The notes beneath the pieces were generated by a model. That model was not told where the DNA came from and did no database searches. It saw only the letters and a list, made by a program, of their open reading frames with translations. Positions 18,862 through 27,294 of a stretch of 64,000 nucleotides of DNA are shown here, piece by piece. Source of the DNA: Acidobacteriota bacterium (lineage in GTDB: Bacteria; Acidobacteriota; Vicinamibacteria; Vicinamibacterales; JAKQTR01); the NCBI GenBank assembly GCA_026393755.1, contig JAPKZO010000032.1:215342-279341 (forward strand), written 5' to 3'. The translations under genes and the position numbers were made by a program. Within the stretch, counting starts at the first letter, position 1. Each line of letters opens with the position of its first letter.

Positions 18862-20198
18862 TGAGAGGTGTTCGTTCGACGATCCTGCTGCTCGCCGTCT
18901 TCCTCGGTCTGCTGGCCTATGTCTACTTCTACGAAGCGAAGAAGCCGGGCGGCCAGGACGCGGGCGAACCCAGACAGAAGGTCTTTACGGTCGAGGCCGA
19001 CAAGATCGAAGAACTGCAGATCACACTCGCGAGTGGCGACCGTTCGGTCCTCAAGAAGATCAACGGGACGTGGACCATGCTGGCGCCCGCGCAGACGAAT
19101 GCCGACCAGACCGAAGTCACGTCGATCGCCACCAGCCTGGCGTCACTCGAGCGTCAGCGCGTCGTTGACGACAACCCGGCCGACATTGCTCAGTACGGCC
19201 TGGCCAAGCCGCGCGTGGAAGTGGCGTTCCGGAAGACCGGCGACAAGGATGTCACCCGCCTGTTTCTCGGAGAGAAGACCCCGACAGGCGGCGACCTCTA
19301 CGCCAAACTGCCGGCCGAGAATCGCGTCTTCCTGGTCTCGTCGTTCCTCGACGGGACGTTCAATCGCACGGCGTTTGATCTGCGGGACAAGAAGGTGCTG
19401 GTGTTCGACCGCGAGAAGGCCAGCGCACTGGAAGTGGTCACCAAGGACGGCCCGGTGAAACTGGCACTGGTGAATACGCGGTGGCAGCTGACCACACCGG
19501 TTGCCGCGCGCGCAGACGCCTCCGCGGTCGACGGCGCGATCGGCCGCCTGCAGACGGCCCAGATGAAGTCGTTCGTGGCGGCCGACGTCCCCGAGAAGGA
19601 ACTGGGCAGGTACGGGCTCGACAGACCCGACGTCACCGTCTCGGTGGTCTCCGGCAGCGCGCGAGCGACGCTCGCCATCGGGAAGGCCGCCGATGGCGGA
19701 AATCTCTATGCCCGCGACCTGTCGAGGCCCATGGTCTTCACTGTCGAATCGGCGCTCGCAACTGATCTGAAGAAGAAAGCCGACGACTTCCGGCCGAAAG
19801 ATCTGTTCGAGTTCAAGCCGTTCACGATCGTCCGACTGGAGATTACGCGCGGGGCGGCGACCGTGGCGTTCGAGAAGTCGAAGGGCAAGGATGGCGCCGA
19901 GAAGTGGCGGCAGGTCGGCCAGACAAAGGATCTCGACCAGGCCAAGGTGGATGCCCTGCTGTCGTCGCTTTCGTCAATCACCGTCGACAAGTACGTGGAC
20001 GCCAAGACAAAGACGGGCATCGCGTCTCCGGTCGCGGTGGTCGTCGCGAAGTTCGAAGACGGTAAGAAGGAAGAGAAAGTCACATTCGGCAAAGTCGGGA
20101 ATGATGTCTTCGCGGCGCGATCGGGCGATTCGGGGGCTGCTCAAGTCGCGGCGTCCAGGCTCGATGAGATGCTGAAGTCGCTGGAGGTGCTGAAATGA
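18861..20198 (+). CDS. DUF4340 domain-containing membrane-anchored protein
   Basis: The product is 445 aa. ATG 18861 overlaps the previous stop by 1 nt (TGATG) and follows GGAGG. One N-terminal TM anchor (residues about 5-22) precedes three repeated modules of about 100-150 residues, each with a LFLGEKTPTGGDLYAKL-like or LAIGKAADGGNLYARD-like beta-hairpin. DUF4340 proteins nearly always follow GldG-like genes, so it probably acts at the periplasmic face of the ABC complex. Biochemical function is unknown. Confidence 0.8.
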   Translation: MRGVRSTILLLAVFLGLLAYVYFYEAKKPGGQDAGEPRQKVFTVEADKIEELQITLASGDRSVLKKINGTWTMLAPAQTNADQTEVTSIATSLASLERQRVVDDNPADIAQYGLAKPRVEVAFRKTGDKDVTRLFLGEKTPTGGDLYAKLPAENRVFLVSSFLDGTFNRTAFDLRDKKVLVFDREKASALEVVTKDGPVKLALVNTRWQLTTPVAARADASAVDGAIGRLQTAQMKSFVAADVPEKELGRYGLDRPDVTVSVVSGSARATLAIGKAADGGNLYARDLSRPMVFTVESALATDLKKKADDFRPKDLFEFKPFTIVRLEITRGAATVAFEKSKGKDGAEKWRQVGQTKDLDQAKVDALLSSLSSITVDKYVDAKTKTGIASPVAVVVAKFEDGKKEEKVTFGKVGNDVFAARSGDSGAAQVAASRLDEMLKSLEVLK

Positions 20199-21709
20199 CG
20201 CGGCGCTGGTTACCGGTCGCCTTGATCGTGCTGACCGCGGCGTGCGCCCAGCAACCCCGGCCGGCAGTTACACCGCAACTGCCGTCAGGGCCCCTCCCTG
20301 GCGCGGCGGCACTTCAGTCGGATCTCTCCTCGATCTTCCAGGCGCCCGCCTTTGGCAACGCAGTGTGGGGAGTCCTGGTCCGCTCCCTCAAGACCGGCGA
20401 CACGCTGTTCGCGCTGAATCCGCGCACCCTGCTGATGCCGGCCTCGAACATGAAGGTCGTGACGATGGCGGCCGCCGGCGAGACGCTGGGCTGGGACCGC
20501 ACGTTCAAGACGACTTTGCTGGCGACAGGGCCGATCGAGCAGGGCGTGCTCAAGGGTGATCTGGTGGTGGTCGGCAGCGGTGATCCATCGCTTGGCGGAC
20601 GGCCGACGGCGGGCAACACGATTTTCGACGCGTGGGCGGCTGATCTGCGCGCGAAAGGCATCTCGGCCATTCAGGGCCGCATCATCGGCGACGATCGAGC
20701 GTTCGAACCGCAGGGGCTCGGCGCGGGCTGGGCATGGGATTTCCTGGATGCCGCCTACGCCACTCCCACCGGGGGGCTGAACTTCAACGAGAACACGGTT
20801 CAGGTGACCGTCAAGCCAGGTGCGGCGGCCGGAGACTTTGCGGCGGTCGAATCGGCGCCGGGAGGACATGACCTCGTCATCGAGAACGCCGCCTGGACGT
20901 CGGCGGCGACAGCGGAAGTGGCCATCAGCCTGGATCGCGCGCCCGGCAGCGCGGTGTTGCGCGTGAGCGGTAGTCTGCCCGCCGGCCACGCTCCGGTTGT
21001 CCGCTCGGTGTCGGTCGAGAGCCCGACTCTCCTGTCGGTCGGTGCGCTGCGTCGGGCGCTCTCGACAAGTGGCATTCCTGTCAGCGGGGACGCCGTGGCG
21101 ATCCGCTCGCTCGCGGCTGCGCCGGATGTGGTGCGCGCGGTCCCGCTTCTCACCTACACCTCGCCGACCCTGACACAGATCGGCAAGCTCACGCTCAAAG
21201 TCAGCCAGAACTTGTACGCCGACACGCTGCTTCGACTGATGGGCTGCCCCGCCCCGCTGGAATCCCGCCCGATGTGCACCACTCGGGCAGGCATCCGGAC
21301 CGTCGGCGAAGTGCTGAAGGGCTGGGGCATCGCGCCAGGCAGTTACGTGATGGTCGATGGATCGGGGCTGTCGCGCTACGACTATCTGACCCCGGAACTC
21401 CTGGTCACCGTCCTGACGCGGATGAACAGCGACGAGCGGCATCGCGGGCCATTTCTCGATGCGCTGCCCATCGCCGGTGTGGACGGCACGATCTCCGGCC
21501 GGATGCGCGACACGAAGGCGCAGGGCAATGCGCGCGCCAAGACGGGCTCCATCTCAAATGCGCGTGCACTGTCTGGCTTTGTCACGTCAGCCGACGGCGA
21601 GCCGCTGGTCTTCTCGATGATCGTCAACAACTTCAACGTCTCACAGGCTGAAGCCGATCGATTGATCGACCGCGCCGTCGTGCGGCTCGCCGAATTCCGC
21701 CGCCGGTAG
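20195..21709 (+). CDS. dacB: D-alanyl-D-alanine carboxypeptidase/endopeptidase, S13 (PBP4/DacB) lipoprotein
   Basis: The product is 504 aa; ATG 20195 overlaps the DUF4340 stop by 4 nt and follows GGAGG. The lipobox is LTAAC, with Cys17 as the lipidation site, so it is anchored in a membrane. S13 active-site motifs are present: SxxK as Ser84-Asn-Met-Lys87, SxN as SQN in KVSQNLYADTLLR, and KTG in AKTGSISNARALSGF. It trims or cuts cross-links in peptidoglycan. Its tail position in the GldA/F/G-DUF4340 operon hints that the transporter acts with cell-wall remodelling (inference from context). Confidence 0.87.
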   Translation: MTRRWLPVALIVLTAACAQQPRPAVTPQLPSGPLPGAAALQSDLSSIFQAPAFGNAVWGVLVRSLKTGDTLFALNPRTLLMPASNMKVVTMAAAGETLGWDRTFKTTLLATGPIEQGVLKGDLVVVGSGDPSLGGRPTAGNTIFDAWAADLRAKGISAIQGRIIGDDRAFEPQGLGAGWAWDFLDAAYATPTGGLNFNENTVQVTVKPGAAAGDFAAVESAPGGHDLVIENAAWTSAATAEVAISLDRAPGSAVLRVSGSLPAGHAPVVRSVSVESPTLLSVGALRRALSTSGIPVSGDAVAIRSLAAAPDVVRAVPLLTYTSPTLTQIGKLTLKVSQNLYADTLLRLMGCPAPLESRPMCTTRAGIRTVGEVLKGWGIAPGSYVMVDGSGLSRYDYLTPELLVTVLTRMNSDERHRGPFLDALPIAGVDGTISGRMRDTKAQGNARAKTGSISNARALSGFVTSADGEPLVFSMIVNNFNVSQAEADRLIDRAVVRLAEFRRR

Positions 21710-21751
21710 ACAGTGGCTTCGCGCCATCACACAGTGGCTTCGCGCCATCAC
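21710..21751. repeat. Exact 21-bp tandem duplication
   Basis: ACAGTGGCTTCGCGCCATCAC occurs at 21710-21730 and again directly at 21731-21751. Each unit holds TGGC-TTCGC-GCCA, a small hairpin. The second copy contains the stop codon of the convergent editing-protein gene. It may assist transcription termination for both genes. Confidence 0.8.
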
Positions 21752-22953
21752 AATGAGGGCTGAAGCGCGCGCTCAATAATCATCTGAAGCGCCGCAAGTA
21801 TCTCGGCCGGTGATCCGGTCATGCCGCCGCCTTGGGCCAGTTCCGGTTTGCCGCCACCTTTTCCCCCGACCTGGCCGAGTAACGTCTTCAGGATGGCCGA
21901 CGCATCAACCTGGACGTCCGCAGAGCGTGCCAGCACGACGAAGACCGGCTCGATTGCCGAGATCAGGCCTGCCACGACCCCGCCGTCCGTGGCGGCCGCC
22001 GTGGCAATCGTCTTGAGGTCGGCCTGGTCGACGCCAGGAGCGATCTCGAGCACGACCGTCACCGATCCCACCTTCCGGCCGCGGTCGACCATCGCGGCGG
22101 CTTCAAACACGGCGAGTCGATCCTGCAGGTCGCGAATCTGGCGCCGCAGATCCTTATTCTCTCCCTGGGCGCGCTCTATCGCCGCGGGCAGCTCGCGTGG
22201 AGCGACCGAGATGAGCCTGATGCTTCCGGCGACTGCGTCCCGCACGACGCGGTACTCGACGAGCGCGCGGCCGCCGCAGACGAATTCCAGGCGCATGCCC
22301 CCCCGGAACTTCTCCCACGACTTGACGGCGACAATGCCCACTTCGCCCGCGCGCGCGACGTGCGTTCCGCCGCACGCCGACGTGTCGAAGCCGGCGACCT
22401 CAATCAGCCGCAATTGGCCGGTGCGTGTTGGTTCCTTGCGAAGTGAAATCGAGGCCGCCTCCTCCTCGGAGACGAACCGAATGGTGACGTCGCGGTTCTC
22501 CCAGACGATGCGATTGGCTTCGGCTTCGGCCGTCGCGATCGCGTCGGCCGCCAGCACCTTGTCGAGGTCGAGCGTGGACACCTCGGCCCCAAGATGAAAC
22601 CCGACCGTCCGCGCCTTTAAGAGCCGGTCGAAGGCGGCCGACAGGATGTGCTGCCCCGTGTGTTGCTGCATGTGATCGAAGCGTCTCGGCCAGTCGACCG
22701 TGCCGCGCACAGAGGATCCGGCCGGAAGCACACGGTCGATCACGTGGCCGATGCGGCCGTCTGGAAGATCGACGACGTCGATCACTGTGGCTGCGCCAAG
22801 GGTTCCGGTGTCAGACGGTTGCCCGCCGGAGGTCGGATAGAACGCCGTGCGATCGAGCGTGGCGACGAGGCGGCCGTTTTGCATCTCGCAGGTTTCGATC
22901 GCTGCATCGAATTCGACAAGAGCCGGATCGGTGTAATAGAGCCGTTCAGTCAC
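21748..22953 (-). CDS. AlaX-like alanyl-tRNA editing protein with DHHA1 domain
   Basis: The product is 401 aa. The start ATG 22953 gives MTERLYYTDP, a typical AlaX beginning. Zinc motifs of the editing site are intact: HTGQH (His98, His102) and CGGTH (Cys194, His198). A coiled-coil region (about 230-280) is followed by a DHHA1-type domain ending in Gly-rich GKGGGKPELAQGGG. The enzyme should hydrolyse Ser or Gly mischarged on tRNA-Ala, acting in trans. The aminoacylation domain of AlaRS is absent. It lies 34 nt downstream of queC on the same strand. Confidence 0.83.
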   Translation of the reverse strand: MTERLYYTDPALVEFDAAIETCEMQNGRLVATLDRTAFYPTSGGQPSDTGTLGAATVIDVVDLPDGRIGHVIDRVLPAGSSVRGTVDWPRRFDHMQQHTGQHILSAAFDRLLKARTVGFHLGAEVSTLDLDKVLAADAIATAEAEANRIVWENRDVTIRFVSEEEAASISLRKEPTRTGQLRLIEVAGFDTSACGGTHVARAGEVGIVAVKSWEKFRGGMRLEFVCGGRALVEYRVVRDAVAGSIRLISVAPRELPAAIERAQGENKDLRRQIRDLQDRLAVFEAAAMVDRGRKVGSVTVVLEIAPGVDQADLKTIATAAATDGGVVAGLISAIEPVFVVLARSADVQVDASAILKTLLGQVGGKGGGKPELAQGGGMTGSPAEILAALQMIIERALQPSL

Positions 22954-22968
22954 AGCGTGTCCTCGAAT

Positions 22969-22995
22969 CGGAATTAGGGTCGGACCTCTATTCCG
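22969..22995. repeat. Palindromic element with GGGTCGGACCTC core (copy 1)
   Basis: Outer arms CGGAAT (22969-22974) and ATTCCG (22990-22995) and inner GGTC/GACC make a palindrome around GGGTCGGACCTC. The same 12-bp core occurs at 44511-44522. It lies between the AlaX-like gene and queC and overlaps the queC stop codon. Confidence 0.45.
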
Positions 22996-23707
22996 GTCGT
23001 CTTCCCCGAATGGAGATCTGATCCCAATTCCTGGTCAGCAGCGGGTCCGGCACGCCGCACTCGGCGAATCCTCTTGCACGCAGTACGCAGCTGTCACAGT
23101 GGCCACACGGCCGCCCGCCGGGTCCAGGGTCGTAGCAGCTATGTGTGAGCCCGTAGTTCACGCCGAGCGCCAGGCCCCGCCTGATGATGTCGCCTTTCGA
23201 CATCGAGAGTAGCGGGGTGTGTACCGTGAACCGCGCTCCCCCGACACCCGCCCTGGTCGCCAGGTTGGCCATCCGCTCGAACGCCTCGATGAACTCCGGA
23301 CGGCAATCCGGATACCCGGAGTAATCGAGCGCATTGACGCCGATGAAGATGTCGGAGGCGCCGATCGATTCGGCCCATGCGAGCGCGAGCGAGAGAAACA
23401 CCGTGTTCCGGGCCGGCACGTACGTTGACGGAATGCCGATGTCGCCGAGGTCACGATCCTTGGGCACGGGGCCCTCGCCGATCAGCGCGGACCCGCCGAA
23501 TGCCGCCAGGTCGAGCGCCAGGTCGATATGGCGAACCACACCAACCGCCAGCGCAACTCTTCTGGCCGCTTCGATCTCGACGCCATGCTTCTGGCCGTAG
23601 AGCACCGTCAGCGCGTACAACTCAAATCCATCGGCGCTGGCGATGGCCGCCGCCGTGGAGGAATCGAGCCCGCCGCTCAGCAGAATGACCGCTTTCCTTC
23701 TATCCAA
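22988..23707 (-). CDS. queC: 7-cyano-7-deazaguanine synthase QueC
   Basis: The product is 239 aa. The PP-loop ATPase motif SGGLDS is at residues 11-16. [18 protein letters not shown] is the QueC fingerprint. The zinc site is Cys191, Cys201, Cys204 and Cys207. QueC converts 7-carboxy-7-deazaguanine to preQ0 with ammonia and ATP. It lies just downstream of queE, so two consecutive preQ0 steps are grouped; queA is separate at 44586. QueD, FolE and QueF were not seen in the window. Confidence 0.92.
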   Translation of the reverse strand: MDRRKAVILLSGGLDSSTAAAIASADGFELYALTVLYGQKHGVEIEAARRVALAVGVVRHIDLALDLAAFGGSALIGEGPVPKDRDLGDIGIPSTYVPARNTVFLSLALAWAESIGASDIFIGVNALDYSGYPDCRPEFIEAFERMANLATRAGVGGARFTVHTPLLSMSKGDIIRRGLALGVNYGLTHSCYDPGPGGRPCGHCDSCVLRARGFAECGVPDPLLTRNWDQISIRGRRPE

Positions 23708-23802
23708 CCCCAGCCCCCCAAGGGCGCCGTAGCCCTTCAGTCATGTCTCGGCGAAGGCGGCCCGGCACGCCGAAGCCCGCAGCCGTGTACGGGCGAAGGC
23801 GG

Positions 23803-24444
23803 CTACACTCCCCTCGTGCCCGGCTCCCAGATGTACTTGTGAACCTGGAGGTGCAGCCGCCCCACCAGACGATCTTCGAGCATCCACTCCGCGAGACGCT
23901 TCGGGGCGAGGGCGCCATGCACGGGCGACAACAGCACGGCCGCGCACCGGTGGTCGAGTTGATACTGCCCAATCACGGTGCGGGCGAACTCGTAGTCCTG
24001 CCGATCCTGGATCACGAACTTCACTTCGTCGCTCGGCGAGAGCCGATCGAGGTTCGGCCAGTGATTTCGTCCGGACTCGCCGCTGGCCGGGCACTTGACG
24101 TCGAGGATCTTGATGACGCCGACCGGCACGCGCTCGGCGCTCAAAGAGCCGCCGGTCTCGAGCAGCACCGTTTTGCCGCTCTTCACCAGCGCGGCCATCA
24201 GCGGGTAGACCTCTTCCTGCAGCAGCGGTTCACCGCCGGTCAACTCGACGAGCGGACACCCGTACGACTCGACGGCAGCCAGGACGGCGTCGATCGACAT
24301 CTGGAGCCCTTCCGTGAACGCATAGGCCGTGTCGCACCAGGCGCAGCGCAGGTCGCACGCCGTCAGGCGCACGAACACGCACGGCCTGCCTGCCCAGGAG
24401 GACTCGCCTTGAATGGAATAGAAGATTTCGTTGATCGTCAGCAT
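23803..24444 (-). CDS. queE: 7-carboxy-7-deazaguanine synthase QueE (radical SAM)
   Basis: The product is 213 aa from ATG 24444 (MLTINEIFYSIQGESS); longer upstream frames carry no family sequence. The radical SAM cluster motif CxxxCxxC is Cys30, Cys34 and Cys37, followed by WCDTAYAF as in QueE. LTGGEPLLQ is the SAM-binding motif. It converts 6-carboxytetrahydropterin to 7-carboxy-7-deazaguanine. The 95-nt gap to queC contains GGCGAAGGCGG twice, resembling dispersed intergenic repeat remnants. Confidence 0.9.
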   Translation of the reverse strand: MLTINEIFYSIQGESSWAGRPCVFVRLTACDLRCAWCDTAYAFTEGLQMSIDAVLAAVESYGCPLVELTGGEPLLQEEVYPLMAALVKSGKTVLLETGGSLSAERVPVGVIKILDVKCPASGESGRNHWPNLDRLSPSDEVKFVIQDRQDYEFARTVIGQYQLDHRCAAVLLSPVHGALAPKRLAEWMLEDRLVGRLHLQVHKYIWEPGTRGV

Positions 24445-24536
24445 GCGTGGGGTCGGCTCGCTCCCGAGATCAATATTGTACTCCTCATGCGCCGAACCCC
24501 CGCAAGTCTCCGCTCCGCGGTCCTGGCGGCCCAGGC

Positions 24537-24542
24537 TAGAAT
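24537..24542 (+). promoter_or_regulatory. -10 box (TAGAAT) for the DUF72 gene
   Basis: TAGAAT lies 17 nt before GTG 24560, giving a short leader of about 10 nt. No convincing -35 was found. The same hexamer precedes the genes at 54763 and 63850. Confidence 0.4.
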
Positions 24543-24559
24543 GATCCGCGGATACCGAC

Positions 24560-25582
24560 GTGGGCGACATACGAATCGGCACATCTGGCTGGAACTACCC
24601 GACGGGTCCTGGAACCTGGAACGGGATCTTCTATCCGGCGAAGCAGCGCGGGCGCGCCTTCGATGATCTGGCCTACTATGCCGAGCACTTCGAAACAGTT
24701 GAAGTGAACTCGAGCTTCTACCGGTTGCCCGATCCGGCGATCACGCGCCAGTGGGGGGCGCGGACGCCCGCGGGGTTCGATTTCTCCCTCAAGCTCTATC
24801 AGAAGTTCACGCACCCGGCGATGTACCAAAGGGCCACGTCGCCCGATCTGCCCGGCGACGGCCAGGCGACGGCGATTCCGGCTGTGACCCGGGTGGACGT
24901 GGAGGCGTTTCTCAAGGCGATCGATCCGCTGGCCAACGCCGGCAAACTGGGCTCGTTGCTCGCCCAGTTTCCTCCGAGCTTCCGCGACACGGATGATGCG
25001 CGCGAGTATCTCGTCTGGCTGATGGAGTCGTTCCAGCACTACCCCTTGGCCATCGAGCTTCGCCATCGCAGCTGGAGTGATCACGAGCCTCGCATCATCA
25101 GCCTGCTCAACGAGCATGGCGCGGCGTGGGTCCAGATCGACGAGCCGAAGTTCCGATTCTCCATCCGGCAGAAACATCTGCCGAATCTTCGCCGGCTCTA
25201 TTACATGCGTCTGCACGGACGAAACGCCGAACAGTGGTGGACGCACGATCACCCGGACGACCGCTACAACTACCTGTATTCGGCTGGCGAGCTCGACGGC
25301 TTCGCCGACACCGTGGCAGCCGTCAGCCGCCTGGTGCAGAAGATCTACGTGTACCTGAATAATCACTTTGCCGGGAAGGCCGTCGCCAATGCGGCGATGC
25401 TCCGCCACAGGCTGGGACAGCCGGTCACCGGTGAGTACTCTCGGGACATGCTGACGCGCTATCCCTTCCTGGACGCGGTGGTGCCGCACAAGGGCACAGG
25501 CGGGTTGTTCGATGAGGCGGGGCCGGGCGAGGTGATGGCGGAGGGAGAAACCGCAGAGGACGCAGAGTCGCGAGAAGGCTGA
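24560..25582 (+). CDS. DUF72 family protein
   Basis: The product is 340 aa from GTG 24560. It starts with IRIGTSGWNYPTGPGTWNG and continues with YYAEHFETVEVNSSFYRLP, AIELRHRSWSD and YMRLHGRN, the hallmarks of DUF72 (a TIM-barrel family of unknown enzymatic role). DUF72 proteins usually end near FNNHFAGKAVANA, present here as YLNNHFAGKAVANA. The extra C-terminal 60 residues look non-conserved, and the last dozen (ending ETAEDAESREG) are translated from one arm of an intergenic repeat. Confidence 0.82.
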   Translation: MGDIRIGTSGWNYPTGPGTWNGIFYPAKQRGRAFDDLAYYAEHFETVEVNSSFYRLPDPAITRQWGARTPAGFDFSLKLYQKFTHPAMYQRATSPDLPGDGQATAIPAVTRVDVEAFLKAIDPLANAGKLGSLLAQFPPSFRDTDDAREYLVWLMESFQHYPLAIELRHRSWSDHEPRIISLLNEHGAAWVQIDEPKFRFSIRQKHLPNLRRLYYMRLHGRNAEQWWTHDHPDDRYNYLYSAGELDGFADTVAAVSRLVQKIYVYLNNHFAGKAVANAAMLRHRLGQPVTGEYSRDMLTRYPFLDAVVPHKGTGGLFDEAGPGEVMAEGETAEDAESREG

Positions 25583-25665
25583 TGTGGCCGATGGTGGCTG
25601 GCCGGAGCGCCTATGTTTGTGAGGCGTCCCCTATTGACCTTCCGCAGGCTCTGCGCACTCTGCGA
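25549..25665. repeat. Imperfect inverted repeat of CGCAGAG motifs
   Basis: The left arm (25549-25571) reads CCGCAGAGGACGCAGAG at its core. The right arm (25640-25665) holds CCGCAGGCTCTGCGCACTCTGCG, whose reverse complement repeats the doubled CGCAGAG. About 70 nt separate the arms. The left arm is coding for the DUF72 C-terminus. Similar CCGCAGAG(G)ACGCAGAG sequences are dispersed repeats in many environmental genomes (general knowledge). Confidence 0.5.
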
Positions 25666-25681
25666 AAAAAAGTGTCTGGAT

Positions 25682-26227
25682 CTATTTTACATACATTCGC
25701 TTGATTGTATCGCCGACTTCGATCTTATCGACGACCTCCATCCCGGAGGTCACCTGACCGAAAATCGCATACTTTCCGTCAGGAATCTTCTTCTTTCCGA
25801 TTGCAATGTAGAACTGGCTGTCGGCCTTGGCCGCGTCGCCAGAATGGGCCATACCGACTGTGCCCCGCCTGTGCTTCAATTTCTTGCTGATCTCCGCGAC
25901 GCCAATCGGCTGACGGTTACCTGTCCGGCCCCAGGTGCTTCTGTTCTTGAGGTCCTTCGAGTCGGGATCACCAACCTGGATGACCAGGCCCGGATCGGCC
26001 CGGTGAAAATGCTGACGGTTATAGAAGTTGGCCTTCACCAGTTTGAGGAAGTTTTCTACGGTCTTCGGAGCTTCGGAGGGATAGGTCTCGATGGTAATCG
26101 TCCCTTTGCTGGTTTCGATGACCACTACCGGCCCACCAGCCGGTGCCTGGGCGGCGCCGACGCCTGTCATCACAATCCACATGCCCACGGCCACCATCAG
26201 CACACACGCGCCAGACAATCTGCGCAT
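25682..26227 (-). CDS. Exported peptidyl-prolyl cis-trans isomerase, cyclophilin type
   Basis: The product is 181 aa from ATG 26227, chosen because AGGAG lies 7 nt upstream; a frame nine codons longer is unlikely. A signal peptide (MRRLSGACVLMVAVGMW...GAAQAP) precedes a cyclophilin domain: TSKGTITIETYPSEAPKTVE, then HFHRADPGLVIQVGDP, GTVGMAHSG, SQFYIA and FGQVTSGMEVVDKI. The catalytic Arg (FHR) is present. The active-site Phe-x-Met-Gln loop is partly altered, with AKADSQFYIAIG retained. It is expected to fold proteins in the periplasm. Confidence 0.88.
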   Translation of the reverse strand: MRRLSGACVLMVAVGMWIVMTGVGAAQAPAGGPVVVIETSKGTITIETYPSEAPKTVENFLKLVKANFYNRQHFHRADPGLVIQVGDPDSKDLKNRSTWGRTGNRQPIGVAEISKKLKHRRGTVGMAHSGDAAKADSQFYIAIGKKKIPDGKYAIFGQVTSGMEVVDKIEVGDTIKRMYVK

Positions 26228-26319
26228 CGTCTTACTCCTGGTTAGTTCACTCAATCCATGCCGCCGTATCGCCCAAGGCGGAACTGGCTGGATGATACAC
26301 CATCAGGGGAACCACGATG

Positions 26320-26325
26320 TAGGAT
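26320..26325 (+). promoter_or_regulatory. -10 box (TAGGAT) of a probable leaderless transcript
   Basis: TAGGAT ends 7 nt before ATG 26333. That spacing puts the transcription start at the start codon. No -35 consensus is evident. Confidence 0.35.
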
Positions 26326-26332
26326 CTCCACG

Positions 26333-26650
26333 ATGAAAGACGAACTCCAGCTTCTGCCAGGCGTCGGTCCAAGTATTGCGGGCGATCTTCGTGCGCTCGG
26401 CGTGCGATCCGTGCGCGATCTGGGCCGCCGCGACCCTGAGCGCCTGTACCGGTCGCTCTGTGAGCACACCGGCGAGCGCCAGGACCCGTGCGTGCTCTAC
26501 ACGTTTCGCTGCGCCGTCTATGCGGCCCGGACAAAGGGGCCTGATCCAGCGCTGCTCAAGTGGTGGGCCTGGAAGGACAAGAGGCTCAGCGGCGCACGCC
26601 GCGCGACTTCCCAATCGTCGTCACGCCCACCCGCGGGCAGTGGTCGCTGA
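26333..26650 (+). CDS. Helix-hairpin-helix protein, Cdd1-like (pathogenicity-locus family)
   Basis: The product is 105 aa. An HhH motif (LLPGVGPSIAGDLRALGV) opens the protein, followed by RDPERLYRSLCEHTGERQD, CVLYTFRCAVYAA and LLKWWAWKD, the signature of the small Cdd1 family (about 90 aa). The role is unknown; HhH motifs suggest DNA contact. The final 20 residues (after KDKRL) are Ser/Arg-rich and overlap the nth gene by 65 nt on the other strand, so the true protein might once have ended earlier. Confidence 0.72.
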   Translation: MKDELQLLPGVGPSIAGDLRALGVRSVRDLGRRDPERLYRSLCEHTGERQDPCVLYTFRCAVYAARTKGPDPALLKWWAWKDKRLSGARRATSQSSSRPPAGSGR

Positions 26651-27278
26651 TCGCGCACTCGAGGCAGCGCGGATGGGTCGGCCGGCACACGTTCTGTCCC
26701 CACGTCACCAGATAGAGGTTGATGTAGGGCCACCATCGAGCCGGCAGGCGATCGTACAAGGCCTGCTCAGTCTGTTCGGGCGTCATCGTCCGCACCCACC
26801 CGAGCCGGTTCGAGATGCGATGGACGTGCGTGTCGACGCAGATGTTGCGTAGACTCTTGAATCCCAGGATGAGGACCAGATTCGCGGTCTTGCGTCCGAC
26901 ACCTCGCAGGACGAGCAGTTCATCCATCGTTCCAGGCACGGCGCCATTGAAGCGCTCCAGCAGAATGCGGCAGGTCTCGCTCACGTGCCGGGCCTTGGTC
27001 CGATAGAAGCTGACCGGGTAGATGAGTTTCGCGATCTCGGGCACGCTCAGCGCCGCCATTCGACGAGGCGTCGGGGCCTTCCTGAACAGGCGCGCCGAGG
27101 CCGCCGCCGTGGTTGCATCCTGCGTGCGCGCCGAGAGCAACGTCGCAATCAGTACCTGAAAGGCATCATCCTGCTGTTCTTCTGCGATCTTCTCGACGAT
27201 CGGCAGTTCGAGGCCGGTGATCGCCCTGGCGAGTCCGCGCATGATCCACTCGATGTCGCGGAAATGTGGTTTCGGCAT
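26586..27278 (-). CDS. nth: Endonuclease III (DNA glycosylase/AP lyase)
   Basis: The product is 230 aa from ATG 27278, 16 nt after the dehydrogenase stop. The HhH motif LRGVGRKTANLVL carries catalytic Lys130, and Asp149 lies in CVDTHVHRISNRLGW. The [4Fe-4S] ligands are Cys198, Cys205, Cys208 and Cys214 with the usual C-x6-C-x2-C-x5-C spacing. It removes oxidised pyrimidines in base-excision repair. Its 3' end overlaps the Cdd1-like gene by 65 nt. Confidence 0.93.
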   Translation of the reverse strand: MPKPHFRDIEWIMRGLARAITGLELPIVEKIAEEQQDDAFQVLIATLLSARTQDATTAAASARLFRKAPTPRRMAALSVPEIAKLIYPVSFYRTKARHVSETCRILLERFNGAVPGTMDELLVLRGVGRKTANLVLILGFKSLRNICVDTHVHRISNRLGWVRTMTPEQTEQALYDRLPARWWPYINLYLVTWGQNVCRPTHPRCLECAISDHCPRVGVTTIGKSRGVRR

Positions 27279-27294
27279 CGGCGTTCCGAAAGAT

